A stretch of 64,000 nucleotides of DNA from JBOFSQ01 sp051651625 (GTDB lineage: Bacteria; Planctomycetota; Planctomycetia; Pirellulales; Thermoguttaceae), in NCBI GenBank assembly GCA_051651625.1, contig JBOFSQ010000085.1, forward strand, positions 1 to 64,000, given 5' to 3'. The notes below the pieces were generated by a model. The model ran no database searches. It was not told the DNA's origin and saw nothing but the letters and a program-made list of their open reading frames with translations. Positions 16,688 through 25,987 of this stretch are shown piece after piece (position 1 is the stretch's first letter; every line of letters starts with the position of its first letter). The position numbers were made by a program, and so were the translations under genes.

Positions 16688-17278
16688 TTATTTTGGGGAT
16701 GATTGTATGCTGCGTTCACACTTTTCGAAGATGCGGCGGACGATGGCTTTGTCTTTGACCGGCGAACCGATCTTGATGTGGAGCTTTCCTTTCAGCAACA
16801 TCGCGGGGCCGAAGAGCGAGTCTTGCATCGTCTTAGGGATGCTCCAGTCGGCGAAGAAACCACGAATCTTGAACTCGGTGACAAGTTCAAGCTCGTTTGT
16901 ACGCCCGTTGCGTTTGAGGTTTGAGAGAAAGGCGTGCTGGAAGGCGATGGTTCGCCGGAGTCGCGGCGGGACAATTTTACGCTGTACCGCAATCTGCTTG
17001 AGTGCGTCCATCACGCCAGCAATGTTAACCGACTGCGGACACCGCGCCGAACACGTCAAACACGAAACGCAGAGCCAAGCTGCTTCGCTGCGAGCGGCGT
17101 CTGCAACCTCATCACGCTGGACAAGACGGATGAGCGTACTTGGCAGAACGTCCATCTTTTCACCCTGCGGACAACCCGCCGAGCACTTGCCACACTGATA
17201 ACACGCGCCAACGTCGGTGTGAGCGATAGATTCAACGAGCGCAACATCGCGGCTCTTCACGGGGGATGTGTGTGACAT
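16688..17278 (-). CDS. HdrC-like 4Fe-4S ferredoxin-type protein
   Basis: 196 aa. Two cysteine clusters, CYQCGKCSAGCP and CVSCLTCSARCP, bind two [4Fe-4S] centres as in the HdrC subunit of heterodisulfide reductase. The length and the helical C-terminal half fit HdrC. No HdrA or HdrB gene is near. It is presumably an electron carrier for a soluble oxidoreductase encoded elsewhere. The pairing with a SIS protein in one operon is unexplained. Confidence 0.85.
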   Translation of the reverse strand: MSHTSPVKSRDVALVESIAHTDVGACYQCGKCSAGCPQGEKMDVLPSTLIRLVQRDEVADAARSEAAWLCVSCLTCSARCPQSVNIAGVMDALKQIAVQRKIVPPRLRRTIAFQHAFLSNLKRNGRTNELELVTEFKIRGFFADWSIPKTMQDSLFGPAMLLKGKLHIKIGSPVKDKAIVRRIFEKCERSIQSSPK

Positions 17279-17329
17279 TGTTGAAAATCCAATTTGGTTG
17301 AATTTGCCAGCGGCGAAACATTGGCGGGA

Positions 17330-17358
17330 AGTATAACGCCCCGCCGCGGTTTTCGCAA
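17330..17358 (-). promoter_or_regulatory. Promoter of the HdrC-SIS operon
   Basis: Minus-strand TTGCGA (17353-17358) and TATACT (17330-17335) separated by 17 bases; start codon about 50 bases downstream. Confidence 0.55.
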
Positions 17359-17419
17359 GGCGGTGAGACGGCCTTGATTTTCGGGGCGTATCGTCTACAA
17401 TCTTGATCAGAGCACTTCA

Positions 17420-17487
17420 GGTTTTCCAGTAGTTCAGGTTCGGCATAGCCGAACCGCTGTGCGGGTGTAAGTTTCCGAACAGGTCTA
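17420..17487. repeat. Partial TAG-ended palindromic element
   Basis: Contains the core GGTTCGGCATAGCCGAACC and a perfect right end GTTTCCGAACAGGTCTA. The left end is missing. It lies 24 bases upstream of the citrate synthase start. Confidence 0.8.
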
Positions 17488-17510
17488 ATCAACTTCACAA
17501 GGTTTCACCA

Positions 17511-18818
17511 ATGCCACATCAAGCCAAAACCGGTGGAGTCGCCACGCTCATCGTCGGCGACAAAAAAATCGAGCTTCCGATTTACGAAGCGACGGTCGGT
17601 GCGTCGGCCATTGACATAAGTCGCCTCTTCGATGAACACCACCTCATCACCTACGACCCGTCGCTCGCCAACACCGGCATCACCGAAAGCAGCATCACCT
17701 ACATCGACGGCGAGAAAGGAATCCTCAAGTATCGCGGGATTCCGATTGAAGAGTTCGACCGTCCCACGCCAAACTTCGTTGAGGTCGCTTGGCTGCTGAT
17801 CTTCGGACGTCTGCCAAACCGCGACGAACACCTCGACTTCAGTCGCCGTCTCACCGACAACGAACTTCTCAACGAAGGAATTCGTCGGCAGTTTCTCGAC
17901 ATCCCGCCGAAGTCGCCACCGATGGCGATTCTTGCGGCGATGTTCAGCCAGCTTGCGTGTTACTACGAGAAGTTTCTACCACTCGGCGACGAAGAACTTT
18001 TCGCCGAGGCCGCCGCACGAATCATCAGTCAAGCACGCACAATCGCGGCGTGTTCCTACCGCCGTTCGCAAGGGCTGCCGTTCAATTATCCCGACCCGCG
18101 ACTCCGATATTGTGCAAACTTTTTGCACCTGATGTTTAGCATCCCGCACCAGCAATACATCGCCTCGCCCGAAATCGCCGACGCACTAAACTTGGTGATG
18201 ATCCTCCACGCCGACCACGAACAAAACTGTTCGACCGCGACGGTGCGTGTCGTCGGAAGTGCGCAGGCGAACTTGTTTGCGTCGTGTGCGGCGGGCGTGA
18301 GCGCACTGTGGGGACCGCTCCACGGTGGTGCAAACGTTGAGGTAATGAAAATGCTCGAACAAATCCAGCGTGGCGGAATGTCGCCGGAAGATTGCATCGC
18401 CGCTGCCAAAGACAAACAGAATCCGTTCCGTCTCTTCGGTTTCGGTCATCGCGTCTACAAAAACTTCGACCCCCGTGCAGTCATTCTCCGCAAGGCGTGC
18501 GACCGCGTCTTCGCACAAATGCAGACGAGCGACCCGCTCCTCGACATCGCACGCAAACTCGAAGAACTCGCACTCGCCGACCCATACTTCGTCGAACGCA
18601 AACTGTATCCGAACGTCGATTTCTACAGCGGCATTTTGCTGCGTGCGATGGGGATTCCGACGAACATGTTCACGGTGCTGTTCGCACTCGGTCGTCTTCC
18701 GGGGTGGATCGCGCAGTGGAAAGAACAACACGACGACCCGAAACAACGCATCATCCGCCCGCGACAACTCTACACCGGAATCGCCGACGGACACTACGTT
18801 CCAATGGAAGAGAGATAA
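17511..18818 (+). CDS. gltA: Citrate synthase
   Basis: 435 aa. Condenses oxaloacetate and acetyl-CoA, the entry step of the TCA cycle. Catalytic residues of the family are visible: His in GPLHGGANVEV, His in GFGHRVYKN and Asp in PNVDFYSG. The N-terminal beta domain (VGDKKIELPIYEATVG) marks the longer hexameric type. The stop is three bases before the mdh start, so the two TCA genes form an operon. Confidence 0.96.
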   Translation: MPHQAKTGGVATLIVGDKKIELPIYEATVGASAIDISRLFDEHHLITYDPSLANTGITESSITYIDGEKGILKYRGIPIEEFDRPTPNFVEVAWLLIFGRLPNRDEHLDFSRRLTDNELLNEGIRRQFLDIPPKSPPMAILAAMFSQLACYYEKFLPLGDEELFAEAAARIISQARTIAACSYRRSQGLPFNYPDPRLRYCANFLHLMFSIPHQQYIASPEIADALNLVMILHADHEQNCSTATVRVVGSAQANLFASCAAGVSALWGPLHGGANVEVMKMLEQIQRGGMSPEDCIAAAKDKQNPFRLFGFGHRVYKNFDPRAVILRKACDRVFAQMQTSDPLLDIARKLEELALADPYFVERKLYPNVDFYSGILLRAMGIPTNMFTVLFALGRLPGWIAQWKEQHDDPKQRIIRPRQLYTGIADGHYVPMEER

Positions 18819-18821
18819 CAC

Positions 18822-19766
18822 ATGCAACGAGCAAAAATTAGTATCATAGGTGCCGGCAACGTCGGCGCGACGACGGCGCACTGGTGCGCGGCGGCGGAAC
18901 TTGGCGACATAGTTCTTCTTGACATCCCCGAAACCGGCACAATGCCCGCAGGAAAAGGACTCGATCTTTTCGAGGCGTCGCCGGTATTCGGATTCGATGC
19001 AAACGTCGTTGGCACGAACTCTTACGACGCAACTGCTGGCAGTGATGTCGTTGTGATCACTGCTGGGATTCCGCGAAAGCCGGGGATGAGCCGCGACGAC
19101 CTCCTCGCAACGAACGCAAAAATCGTTGGCGACGTTGCGTGCAAAGTGCGTGAAACGTCGCCGCAAAGTGTGATCGTTGTCGTGAGCAATCCGCTCGACG
19201 CGATGGCGCAGCGGGCGATGGACGCGAGCGGTTTTCCACGCGAACGAGTCGTCGGTCAGGCGGGCGTTCTGGACGCGGCGCGATTCCGGTCGTTCGTTGC
19301 GATGGAACTCGGAGTGAGTGTCGAAGACGTAACGGCGATGCTTCTCGGCGGCCACGGTGACACGATGGTTCCGCTCTTGAGCTGCGCGGCGGTCGGCGGG
19401 ATTCCGGTGCGGCGGTTAATTTCCGAAGAACGACTCGCCGCGATTGTGGAGCGAACGCGAAACGGCGGCGCAGAAATCGTTCAACTTCTCAAAACTGGGA
19501 GTGCGTACTACGCACCAGCGGCGGCGACGGCGGCGATGGTCGAAGCGATTGTCCGCGACAAGAAGCGGATGTTTCCGTGCGCCGTCTACTGCGAAAGTGA
19601 GTACGACGCCCGTGGCTGCTTCGTTGGCGTGCCGGTGATTTTGGGCAGCGGCGGAGTTGAGAGAATTGTCGAGTTCACGCTCGAACCGAGTGAGTCCGCC
19701 GACTTCGCCCGCAGCGTTGCAGCCGTCCGCGAACTCGTTGCGACGATGAGAAAACTGGTGAAGTAG
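18822..19766 (+). CDS. mdh: Malate dehydrogenase (LDH-like)
   Basis: 314 aa. Oxidises malate to oxaloacetate with NAD+. The Rossmann motif GAGNVGAT is near the N-terminus, the loop AGIPRKPGMSRDDL carries the arginines that distinguish malate from lactate enzymes, and the catalytic His is in GGHGDTMVPL. Translation is likely coupled to gltA (three-base gap). The stop codon TAG is also the first three bases of a TAG-ended palindromic element, shared with lptF/G, miaB and the 29-codon frame. Confidence 0.96.
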   Translation: MQRAKISIIGAGNVGATTAHWCAAAELGDIVLLDIPETGTMPAGKGLDLFEASPVFGFDANVVGTNSYDATAGSDVVVITAGIPRKPGMSRDDLLATNAKIVGDVACKVRETSPQSVIVVVSNPLDAMAQRAMDASGFPRERVVGQAGVLDAARFRSFVAMELGVSVEDVTAMLLGGHGDTMVPLLSCAAVGGIPVRRLISEERLAAIVERTRNGGAEIVQLLKTGSAYYAPAAATAAMVEAIVRDKKRMFPCAVYCESEYDARGCFVGVPVILGSGGVERIVEFTLEPSESADFARSVAAVRELVATMRKLVK

Positions 19767-19925
19767 ACCTGTTCAGAAACACCAAGTTGTGGGACGATTT
19801 GGTAGTTCAGGTTCGGCATAGCCGAACCCTCCAAACGCCGTGCGGTGTATGACTGGAGGGTTCGGCTATGCCGAACCGCTTCAGCTTCAGTTATACACCG
19901 GGAGGGTTCGGCTACGCCGAACCGC
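19764..19925. repeat. TAG-ended palindromic element, degenerate multi-hairpin copy between mdh and clpX
   Basis: Starts TAGACCTGTTCAGAAAC on the mdh stop codon and holds three copies of the palindrome GGTTCGGC-ATA/TA-GCCGAACC in series. The right end is degenerate, reaching the clpX stop (19934). It probably also works as a bidirectional terminator for the two convergent genes. Confidence 0.8.
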
Positions 19926-19933
19926 AGCAGCTC

Positions 19934-21223
19934 TCACGAGGCCGCCTTCTGCATACGTTGTTCGGGGAGCGGCAAGACGGTTGTGCGACCTTCAACCATG
20001 TCTTCGTCAACAACGTACCCCGTTCCAGACGGCTGATCGGGGAGTTCGTACATAACGTCGAGCATCAGTTCTTCGACAATCGAACGTAGTCCGCGAGCAC
20101 CGGTCTTTTTCGCGTGGGCCTTGCGGGCGACCGCGCGGAGTGCGGCAGGCGTGAAGTCTATCGTCGCCTCTTCCATTCGGAAAAGTTTTTGGTACTGCTT
20201 CACCAGCGCGTTTTTCGGTTCCGTCAAGACCCGTACCATCGCTTCTTCATCGAGCGGATCGAGCGTCGATATGACCGGCAAACGTCCGACAAGTTCTGGA
20301 ATCAAACCGAAGTGGTAGATGTCTTCGCTGAGTACTTGCTTCAGGTATTCAGTGCAACGTTCTTCCTGTTCGAGAGCCATTGTCCGGCCAAACCCGATCA
20401 TCTTCTTGCCGAGCCGCTGACCAATAATCTCTTCGAGACCAACAAACGTCCCGCCGCAGATGAAGAGAATGTTTGTCGTATCGACTTGGATGTATTGCTG
20501 TTCGGGGTGTTTGCGTCCACCTTGCGGTGGGACGTTTGCAACCGTTCCTTCCAGCATTTTGAGGAGCGACTGTTGCACACCCTCGCCCGACACGTCGCGC
20601 GTGATGCTGACGTTTTGGCTCGTCTTACCGATCTTGTCGATCTCGTCGATATAAATGATGCCGCGCTGGGCCGCCTCGACGTTGAAGTCTGCCGCTTGCA
20701 ACAGTTTCAAAATTAAGTTCTCAACATCTTCGCCAACATAACCAGCTTCGGTAAGCGTCGTCGCGTCGCCGATGGCGAACGGTACATCAAGAATGCGTGC
20801 GAGAGTTTGCGCAAGAAACGTCTTACCAGAACCAGTCGGGCCGATGAGCATGACGTTCGACTTGTCGATGGTAACGCCGTCTTCGTTTTGACGGCCACTC
20901 ACAAGCCGCTTGTAGTGGTTGTGAACTGCAACGGCGAGAACTTTCTTGGCGTGTTCTTGGCCGACGACGTAGTCGCTGAGCTGCGATACGATCTGTCGCG
21001 GGGTCGGTATACGGTTTGGGAGTTCGCTCGGTGCGGCAGACTTGCGACGTTCTTGTGCAAGAATCGAGTGACACAGATCGATGCACTCGCTGCAAATGTA
21101 GACGTCTCCCGGCCCTTCAACGAGCGGCCCAACGTCACGATAACTCTTGCGACAGAAAGAACAGAAAGCGTTCTTTTTGAGGGAGTTGTTGCCGTTACCA
21201 GAATTAGAATCACGCGAAGCCAT
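19934..21223 (-). CDS. clpX: ATP-dependent Clp protease ATP-binding subunit ClpX
   Basis: 429 aa. Unfoldase that feeds substrates to ClpP. The N-terminal zinc-binding domain has CSFC and CSEC pairs (FCSFCRKSYRD, YICSECIDLC). Walker A is GPTGSGKT and Walker B IIYIDEIDKI, followed by the C-terminal small domain with KKTGARGLRSI. No clpP or tig is adjacent in this window. AAAGGAAC precedes the ATG at 21223. Confidence 0.97.
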   Translation of the reverse strand: MASRDSNSGNGNNSLKKNAFCSFCRKSYRDVGPLVEGPGDVYICSECIDLCHSILAQERRKSAAPSELPNRIPTPRQIVSQLSDYVVGQEHAKKVLAVAVHNHYKRLVSGRQNEDGVTIDKSNVMLIGPTGSGKTFLAQTLARILDVPFAIGDATTLTEAGYVGEDVENLILKLLQAADFNVEAAQRGIIYIDEIDKIGKTSQNVSITRDVSGEGVQQSLLKMLEGTVANVPPQGGRKHPEQQYIQVDTTNILFICGGTFVGLEEIIGQRLGKKMIGFGRTMALEQEERCTEYLKQVLSEDIYHFGLIPELVGRLPVISTLDPLDEEAMVRVLTEPKNALVKQYQKLFRMEEATIDFTPAALRAVARKAHAKKTGARGLRSIVEELMLDVMYELPDQPSGTGYVVDEDMVEGRTTVLPLPEQRMQKAAS

Positions 21224-21448
21224 AGTGTTCCTTTCGTCTTGTCAGTGCGGTCACCACGTTGAAGTGTTGGGTGTTGTCGCTGTGTGTTAGCGTGTTAAGA
21301 CATCCGTGGCGAACGAAATGCCAATCCGATTGGCACAAAATGGGGAAACTTTGAGGAGCTGATCCCATCTCCGCGACTGACGCCTTCAAACGTCACTACG
21401 TCGCGGAAATGAGATCGGGGGAAAAAAACTGTTTGCAGAACGTGGACT

Positions 21449-21823
21449 TCAAATGCGTGTCTCGACGAGGCTTTCATTTGCGATACGAGTCTCGTCTGCG
21501 GCACTGTCTTCGTCAAGACTTTCATGAACTTTCGTTCCGCGTGCGTGGCTCTCTTGTGCAAGTCCGAGCGGGACGACGGAGCGAACGGTCTCACGCACAA
21601 CACGTTCCGAAAGTTGCTTTCTTATAGTTCGGAATTCTGTATCATCGAGCACACCTTCAGTGTGCATTTCGCGGAAGTTTTGTAGCATCACCTCCGGCGT
21701 TGGCTCTTGTTGTAACGACTGTGCGCGTATGCGCGATATGATATAAAATCCGATAGCAGTCACGACCGATACGCCGCAAAAACCTAGCACAAGCCGCACA
21801 TACGGATTAGATAAGTCAAACAT
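21449..21823 (-). CDS. Small membrane protein with SHOCT-like helix pair
   Basis: 124 aa. One membrane helix at residues 10-29 (VLGFCGVSVVTAIGFYIISR) and then a short helical segment MHTEGVLDDTEFRTIRKQL that resembles the SHOCT motif found at the ends of many membrane proteins. The tail is charged and probably disordered. The ATG at 21823 with GGGTGA upstream is preferred; the longer open frame to 22051 runs through a dispersed repeat. Function unknown. Confidence 0.7.
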   Translation of the reverse strand: MFDLSNPYVRLVLGFCGVSVVTAIGFYIISRIRAQSLQQEPTPEVMLQNFREMHTEGVLDDTEFRTIRKQLSERVVRETVRSVVPLGLAQESHARGTKVHESLDEDSAADETRIANESLVETRI

Positions 21824-21862
21824 TGAACTCACCCGGTAACAGTTCATGGATTGTTTTGTGTC

Positions 21863-22217
21863 CGTCATTCCCGCGTAGGCGGGAATCCATCCTGACGGAA
21901 TGCGTGTTAGCATCGTGGCATGAAAAAATTGCAACCCTTGTCTTCGTCCCGATAGGGACGTGATTTCAATAACCGTATGCAAGCGGTACTCCGCGCAGCT
22001 TACGGTAGCGAAACCACAAAATCCGAGCGTCTGTAGGACGCCACCGACCACACGGTTGCCTCAAATGTTTGGTAGCGTCCTACAGACGCACCGGATTTTC
22101 GTTCACGTCACCGGCGGTTGCGTTTGCCGCTATCGCGGCTGCACTTACCGCCAGTTATTGAGATTGCTGCCCCGTCGGGGCAAATGCGTCAACGACAACA
22201 CGGCAAAATTCGTGAAC
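21863..22217. repeat. 355-bp composite repeat, copy 1
   Basis: Matches 38765-39119 over its whole length with scattered differences. It starts with a REP hairpin (CATTCCCGCG...CGGGAATC), then the hairpin CGTCCCGATAGGGACG, a TAGCGTCCTACAGACG-type segment and a terminal GCCCCGTCGGGGC hairpin. No open frame inside looks real. It fills the gene-free gap 21824-22227. Confidence 0.9.
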
Positions 22218-22227
22218 GACGGTAACA

Positions 22228-23436
22228 TCACCCATACGCCCCCATCCCCAAAAATAGCGTCCGCTTGAGGATTCGATAAAACCAAAAATCTTCAGCGATC
22301 TCACCACCAGCGACCGCGCTCTGATCGTGACTGGGGTGCGTATCGGCATGCTCAAGTTCGGAAATGAGATCGCGTCCGCTTGTATCGGTCGCGGAGTGTT
22401 GGCGAAAGAATGCGGCCAGCTCCTTCGGGTGAGACAATATCACGCAACCTTGTCGCTCGGATGAAAAACGTTCACGCACAAACTCCCCAAACGCTGGCAG
22501 AAACGTACTGTCGCGGATTGTCTTTGCGATGTCGCCGCCGTTGTCGTAAACTGTTTCGCGGCAGCACGCCAGCGGCGGACACGGTTCGATGCTCCCCGAT
22601 GGCCCGATGTGATACCCCATCCCGCGCGACGCTGGACAGACCGCGCGTCCTTCTGCGTCCCAGTATGTGTCGATGAGAACGATTGGCATTCGGCGACGCA
22701 GTGCGAGAAGCCGCGTGCGAAGCGTGACAAGTTGTTCGGCGGAGAGACAAAGTTCTGGCGACGGCGAACCACCGACCGGACGAAAAACGTAAAACCACAA
22801 ATACATCGCACCGAGATCGATGAACTGTTTGACAAACTCGGTTGTAACAACTTCGTCGAGATTTTCGGCGGTGACGACACACGCAACGCCGTAGAGCAAT
22901 CGCTGCCGCTGGAGTTCGCGGCAACCGTCAATTGCTCTCTCGTAAGTTCCCGCGCCGCGACGATTGTCGTTTGTGGTTTCGAGTCCGTCGATGCTCACCA
23001 GCGGCGAGACGTTTCCGAGTTTTTTGATCTTTGCAACGGTTTTCGAATCGAGTGACTGTCCAGCGGTGATGATTTGGAAGTAGCAGCGTTTGTGACGTGC
23101 GATGATGTCCCAAAGGTGCGGGTACAAAAGCGGTTCGCCGCCGAGAAGTGTGTGAAAGAAGACCGACTGCGTTGCCGCCGACTCGATAGCAGCGTCAATG
23201 ATTTCGGGCGATATTTCGCGGCGGTCGTCGATCCAGCAGCCGCGACACCGAAGCGGACATTTTCCGGTAACGGCGAAAAATAGGAACGGCGGAAAGTGTT
23301 CGCCGCGACGCAAACGTCGCCGCCACGCCCACAGACCGATCAGCCCGCCAAAGACCCAAAGCCAAACCGCCTTGAACGACAGCCGCCACGAAACCTCCGT
23401 AACTCCACGCCAACACAATTTCAAAAGACAAAGCAT
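22228..23436 (-). CDS. Radical SAM protein with C-terminal cysteine cluster
   Basis: 402 aa. An N-terminal hydrophobic segment (AVWLWVFGGLIGLWAW) suggests a membrane anchor. The radical SAM motif is CPLRCRGC (CxxxCxxC), with the GGEP-type loop LLGGEPLLYP. The C-terminal part contains several cysteines (CPASRG, then PCPPLACC) that may bind an auxiliary cluster as in SPASM proteins. The substrate is unknown. ATG at 23436 is chosen because the upstream frame lies in the hairpin repeat 23472-23602; the ribosome site is weak. Confidence 0.8.
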   Translation of the reverse strand: MLCLLKLCWRGVTEVSWRLSFKAVWLWVFGGLIGLWAWRRRLRRGEHFPPFLFFAVTGKCPLRCRGCWIDDRREISPEIIDAAIESAATQSVFFHTLLGGEPLLYPHLWDIIARHKRCYFQIITAGQSLDSKTVAKIKKLGNVSPLVSIDGLETTNDNRRGAGTYERAIDGCRELQRQRLLYGVACVVTAENLDEVVTTEFVKQFIDLGAMYLWFYVFRPVGGSPSPELCLSAEQLVTLRTRLLALRRRMPIVLIDTYWDAEGRAVCPASRGMGYHIGPSGSIEPCPPLACCRETVYDNGGDIAKTIRDSTFLPAFGEFVRERFSSERQGCVILSHPKELAAFFRQHSATDTSGRDLISELEHADTHPSHDQSAVAGGEIAEDFWFYRILKRTLFLGMGAYG

Positions 23437-23471
23437 CGGCAGTATTCGTCCGTTCACGGGGTTTTCGAGGT

Positions 23472-23602
23472 GGTAGGTGCGGGATTTACATATCCCGCAC
23501 CCGCGACGCACGTCGCGTCTGAAGTGCGATTGTTTCCCAACTTCAGCGGCGTTTGTGAGTACACAAACGCCGTGCGACGGGTGTGTAAACCCGTCGCCTA
23601 CC
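23472..23602. repeat. Multi-hairpin palindromic element
   Basis: An outer stem (GGTAGG/CCTACC) encloses at least three hairpins: GTGCGGGAT/ATCCCGCAC, GGCGTTTGTG/CACAAACGCC and GCGACGGGTG/AACCCGTCGC. On the minus strand it begins at the TAG stop codon of the 23598-24788 gene. A smaller relative (GGCGGGTTTACACCCGCC) is at about 35038. Confidence 0.75.
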
Positions 23603-24788
23603 TTGTCACCATTCGCCACTCACTACCATTGTTGCGGCTCGGTTGCGTTACGATGTTTGGCGGTAGATTTCCAGCGTAGTGATAGTATCGCAGCGATCCT
23701 TCGGGGATTGTTTCGTCGTCACGAACCGGCTTCGCAGTCTCGCCTCCCACTGGTTTTGCGGCTTGGAGGTCGTCGAGCATGTTGTTTAGCGAATCGGTCG
23801 GTTTGGGCGGGTCTTGTATCGACGGTTTTGCAGCAGCGACGACTTGCGGAGCAACACCAGCGGGGTGCGCGAGTGGAGCTACGGCGGAACGAGTGAGGCG
23901 TCCGATAGCGTATTCGGCAACGCCATCGTCGCCGCGCATCTGCGCCGCGGTGGCGATCATTCGGTACGTCGCCTCCTCGCCGAGTGGACGCAGCGTGTAA
24001 CGCAACCCTTCCTGATAACGCCCCTGCTTCATTAGCACTCTTGCAAGCTCACCGCCGATTGACGTCGATTCGGGGTCTTCGAGTAACAAGTTTCGCCAAA
24101 GAGTTTCGGCACGCGAGAGCTGGTCGTATTGTTCGCAAAAACGGGCGTAGTCAACCGTTGCGGCGGCGCGAACTTCGTCGCGGCTGTCCTGCATTGCCCG
24201 CTGAAACGCCGCGTCGGCGAGTTGCGGTTTCCCCAAACGCCACTCGACAACCGCCAGTCGGTGATTGATGTGACCAAGACTTGCATACGGACTCGTCGGC
24301 GTCGCGTTTCGTCCCGACGAACTGCCGCGAGTGCCGGATGTTTGCGAGACGAGTGCTGTTTGGTAGAGACGTTCGGCGTCTTCAAAACGCCGTTCTCTCT
24401 CCGCCGTTGTCCCATCTTCGTAGAACTTCGCCGTATTGGATCGCTTCGCGGTCGAACCGAAAACCGGCACCGCTGCGACGTTGAGAGGCCACTTACTCTT
24501 TTCAGGCTTGCTGACCTGTTCGGTCGCGCGGTCGTCTTGTTTGACTTCGCTGCGATTGTCTGTTGCCGGAGGCGTATCGAGAACGATTCGCGGTGCCGAC
24601 CCAGCCGTAACCGCTTCGGACGGCGTGGTTGCAGTTGCGTTTGGATTGTCGAGCGACTTCTTGAACGACGCTGTGAAACGGCTCCAAGTGCTCGGCGGCT
24701 TCTCCGCAGCCACTTCCTCGGCTAGAAGTGGAACTGTTAGCACTGCGGCAGCGACGGCACTAGACAAAAAGCGATTGAGGAGCGGCAT
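23598..24788 (-). CDS. Secreted TPR-like protein
   Basis: 396 aa. Signal peptide MPLLNRFLSSAVAAAVLTVP, then about 90 low-complexity residues. From about 120 to 290 there are TPR-like helices (DGTTAERERRFEDAERLYQ, LADAAFQRAMQDSRDEVRA, LSRAETLWRNLLLEDPES). The C-terminal 100 residues are Pro/Ala-rich. Probably a periplasmic or envelope scaffold. The start is uncertain: ATG at 24788 fits the signal peptide, but no ribosome site is visible and a GTG at 24833 is possible. Confidence 0.75.
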   Translation of the reverse strand: MPLLNRFLSSAVAAAVLTVPLLAEEVAAEKPPSTWSRFTASFKKSLDNPNATATTPSEAVTAGSAPRIVLDTPPATDNRSEVKQDDRATEQVSKPEKSKWPLNVAAVPVFGSTAKRSNTAKFYEDGTTAERERRFEDAERLYQTALVSQTSGTRGSSSGRNATPTSPYASLGHINHRLAVVEWRLGKPQLADAAFQRAMQDSRDEVRAAATVDYARFCEQYDQLSRAETLWRNLLLEDPESTSIGGELARVLMKQGRYQEGLRYTLRPLGEEATYRMIATAAQMRGDDGVAEYAIGRLTRSAVAPLAHPAGVAPQVVAAAKPSIQDPPKPTDSLNNMLDDLQAAKPVGGETAKPVRDDETIPEGSLRYYHYAGNLPPNIVTQPSRNNGSEWRMVTR

Positions 24789-25020
24789 GCGATGCGTATC
24801 GGAATCGGCGACAACTTTTGCGCAGTGAAACACGTCGCAGGTGCGTTTCCCTCAAAAACAGCAGAACTTTTCTAGCCTCGGTACAACCTCTCGCTTGGCC
24901 AAACTACGTCACTTGCCACCGCAAACGAAATGAGCGGTTTGCGTGCTCCTACTTCATTTTCCGCATCGTACCGATAGAATGCACGCGACATCAATTTGAC
25001 AATCTACGGAAGGAACCCAA

Positions 25021-25926
25021 ATGTCGCACGATGAAACATGGAACGTGAAACGGCTGCTTGAGTGGACGACCGACTTCTTTCGCAAGCACGAAATCGACTC
25101 GCCGCGACTCGATGCCGAAGTCCTCCTCGCCGCAGCGATGGGAGTTGATCGAGTGATGCTATACGTCAGTTTCGAGACCGAGCCGAACGAGTCGGTGCGG
25201 TCGCAATTCCGCGACTGGGTGAAACGCCGCGCGGCGGGTGAACCGGTCGCGTATCTGGTTGGCTACAAAGAGTTCTTCTCATTAAAGTTTGCGGTGAACC
25301 GTGCAACGCTCGTCCCACGCAGCGAGACGGAGCAACTCGTCGTCGAGGTGATTGAAGCGGTGCGAAACGACCCGTCGCTGCGACGCATCGCCGAAATCGG
25401 TACCGGTAGCGGCTGCATCGCCATCGCGCTGGCCGTGAGTCTCGCCAAGAAGTCGGCGACTCAAGGCGTAATCATAACCGCTTCCGACATCTCGCCAGAC
25501 GCACTCGTCATCGCAAAGCAAAACGCCAAAACGCATAACGTTGCGTCGCTGATTGAGTTCGTCGAGTCAGATTTGCTCGCAAGTCTTGAAAACGAGTACG
25601 ACATCATCGTCGCCAACTTGCCGTATGTTAGCGACGCGGAGTATGACGGTCTTCAGCGCGATGTCCGCGACTACGAGCCGAAATCGGCCCTAGTTGGCGG
25701 CCCGACCGGAGCGGAAGTGATCGCACGCCTCGTCTCCGAATCGACTTCGCGTTTGCGAGTCGGCGGACTGATTTTCGTTGAACACAGTCCGATGAACGCG
25801 GAGCAAGTGGCGTCGCTCTTCGCGGGGAGCGACTGGTGCGACGTGACAACAATCGCCGACCACAACGACCTTCCACGCCTAACCAAAGCCTGCCGCACGG
25901 GCGAACAGGACGGAAACCGCTCTTGA
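25021..25926 (+). CDS. prmC: Release factor glutamine methyltransferase
   Basis: 301 aa. Methylates the GGQ glutamine of RF1 and RF2. N-terminal helical domain, then the AdoMet motif EIGTGSGCIAIAL and the catalytic loop NLPYV, a variant of the usual NPPYI, followed by the family's DYEPKSALVGGPTGAEV. GGAAGGAA precedes the ATG. prfA, its common neighbour, is not here; the next gene is an export foldase. Confidence 0.92.
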   Translation: MSHDETWNVKRLLEWTTDFFRKHEIDSPRLDAEVLLAAAMGVDRVMLYVSFETEPNESVRSQFRDWVKRRAAGEPVAYLVGYKEFFSLKFAVNRATLVPRSETEQLVVEVIEAVRNDPSLRRIAEIGTGSGCIAIALAVSLAKKSATQGVIITASDISPDALVIAKQNAKTHNVASLIEFVESDLLASLENEYDIIVANLPYVSDAEYDGLQRDVRDYEPKSALVGGPTGAEVIARLVSESTSRLRVGGLIFVEHSPMNAEQVASLFAGSDWCDVTTIADHNDLPRLTKACRTGEQDGNRS

Positions 25927-25951
25927 CGCCGCCCCAGCAATTCTGTACGCT
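25923..25951 (+). promoter_or_regulatory. Promoter of the PpiC-type foldase
   Basis: TTGACG (25923-25928) and TACGCT (25946-25951) with a 17-base spacer, overlapping the prmC stop codon and 36 bases above the next start. Confidence 0.5.
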
Positions 25952-25987
25952 ACACGCATGAATCCGTCCAACATCAGGAGTTGTGCT

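Noticed and set aside
18186..19355. 389-codon minus-strand frame across gltA and mdh
   Set aside because: Antisense shadow of two well-identified TCA genes; its product is Arg/His-rich low-complexity sequence.
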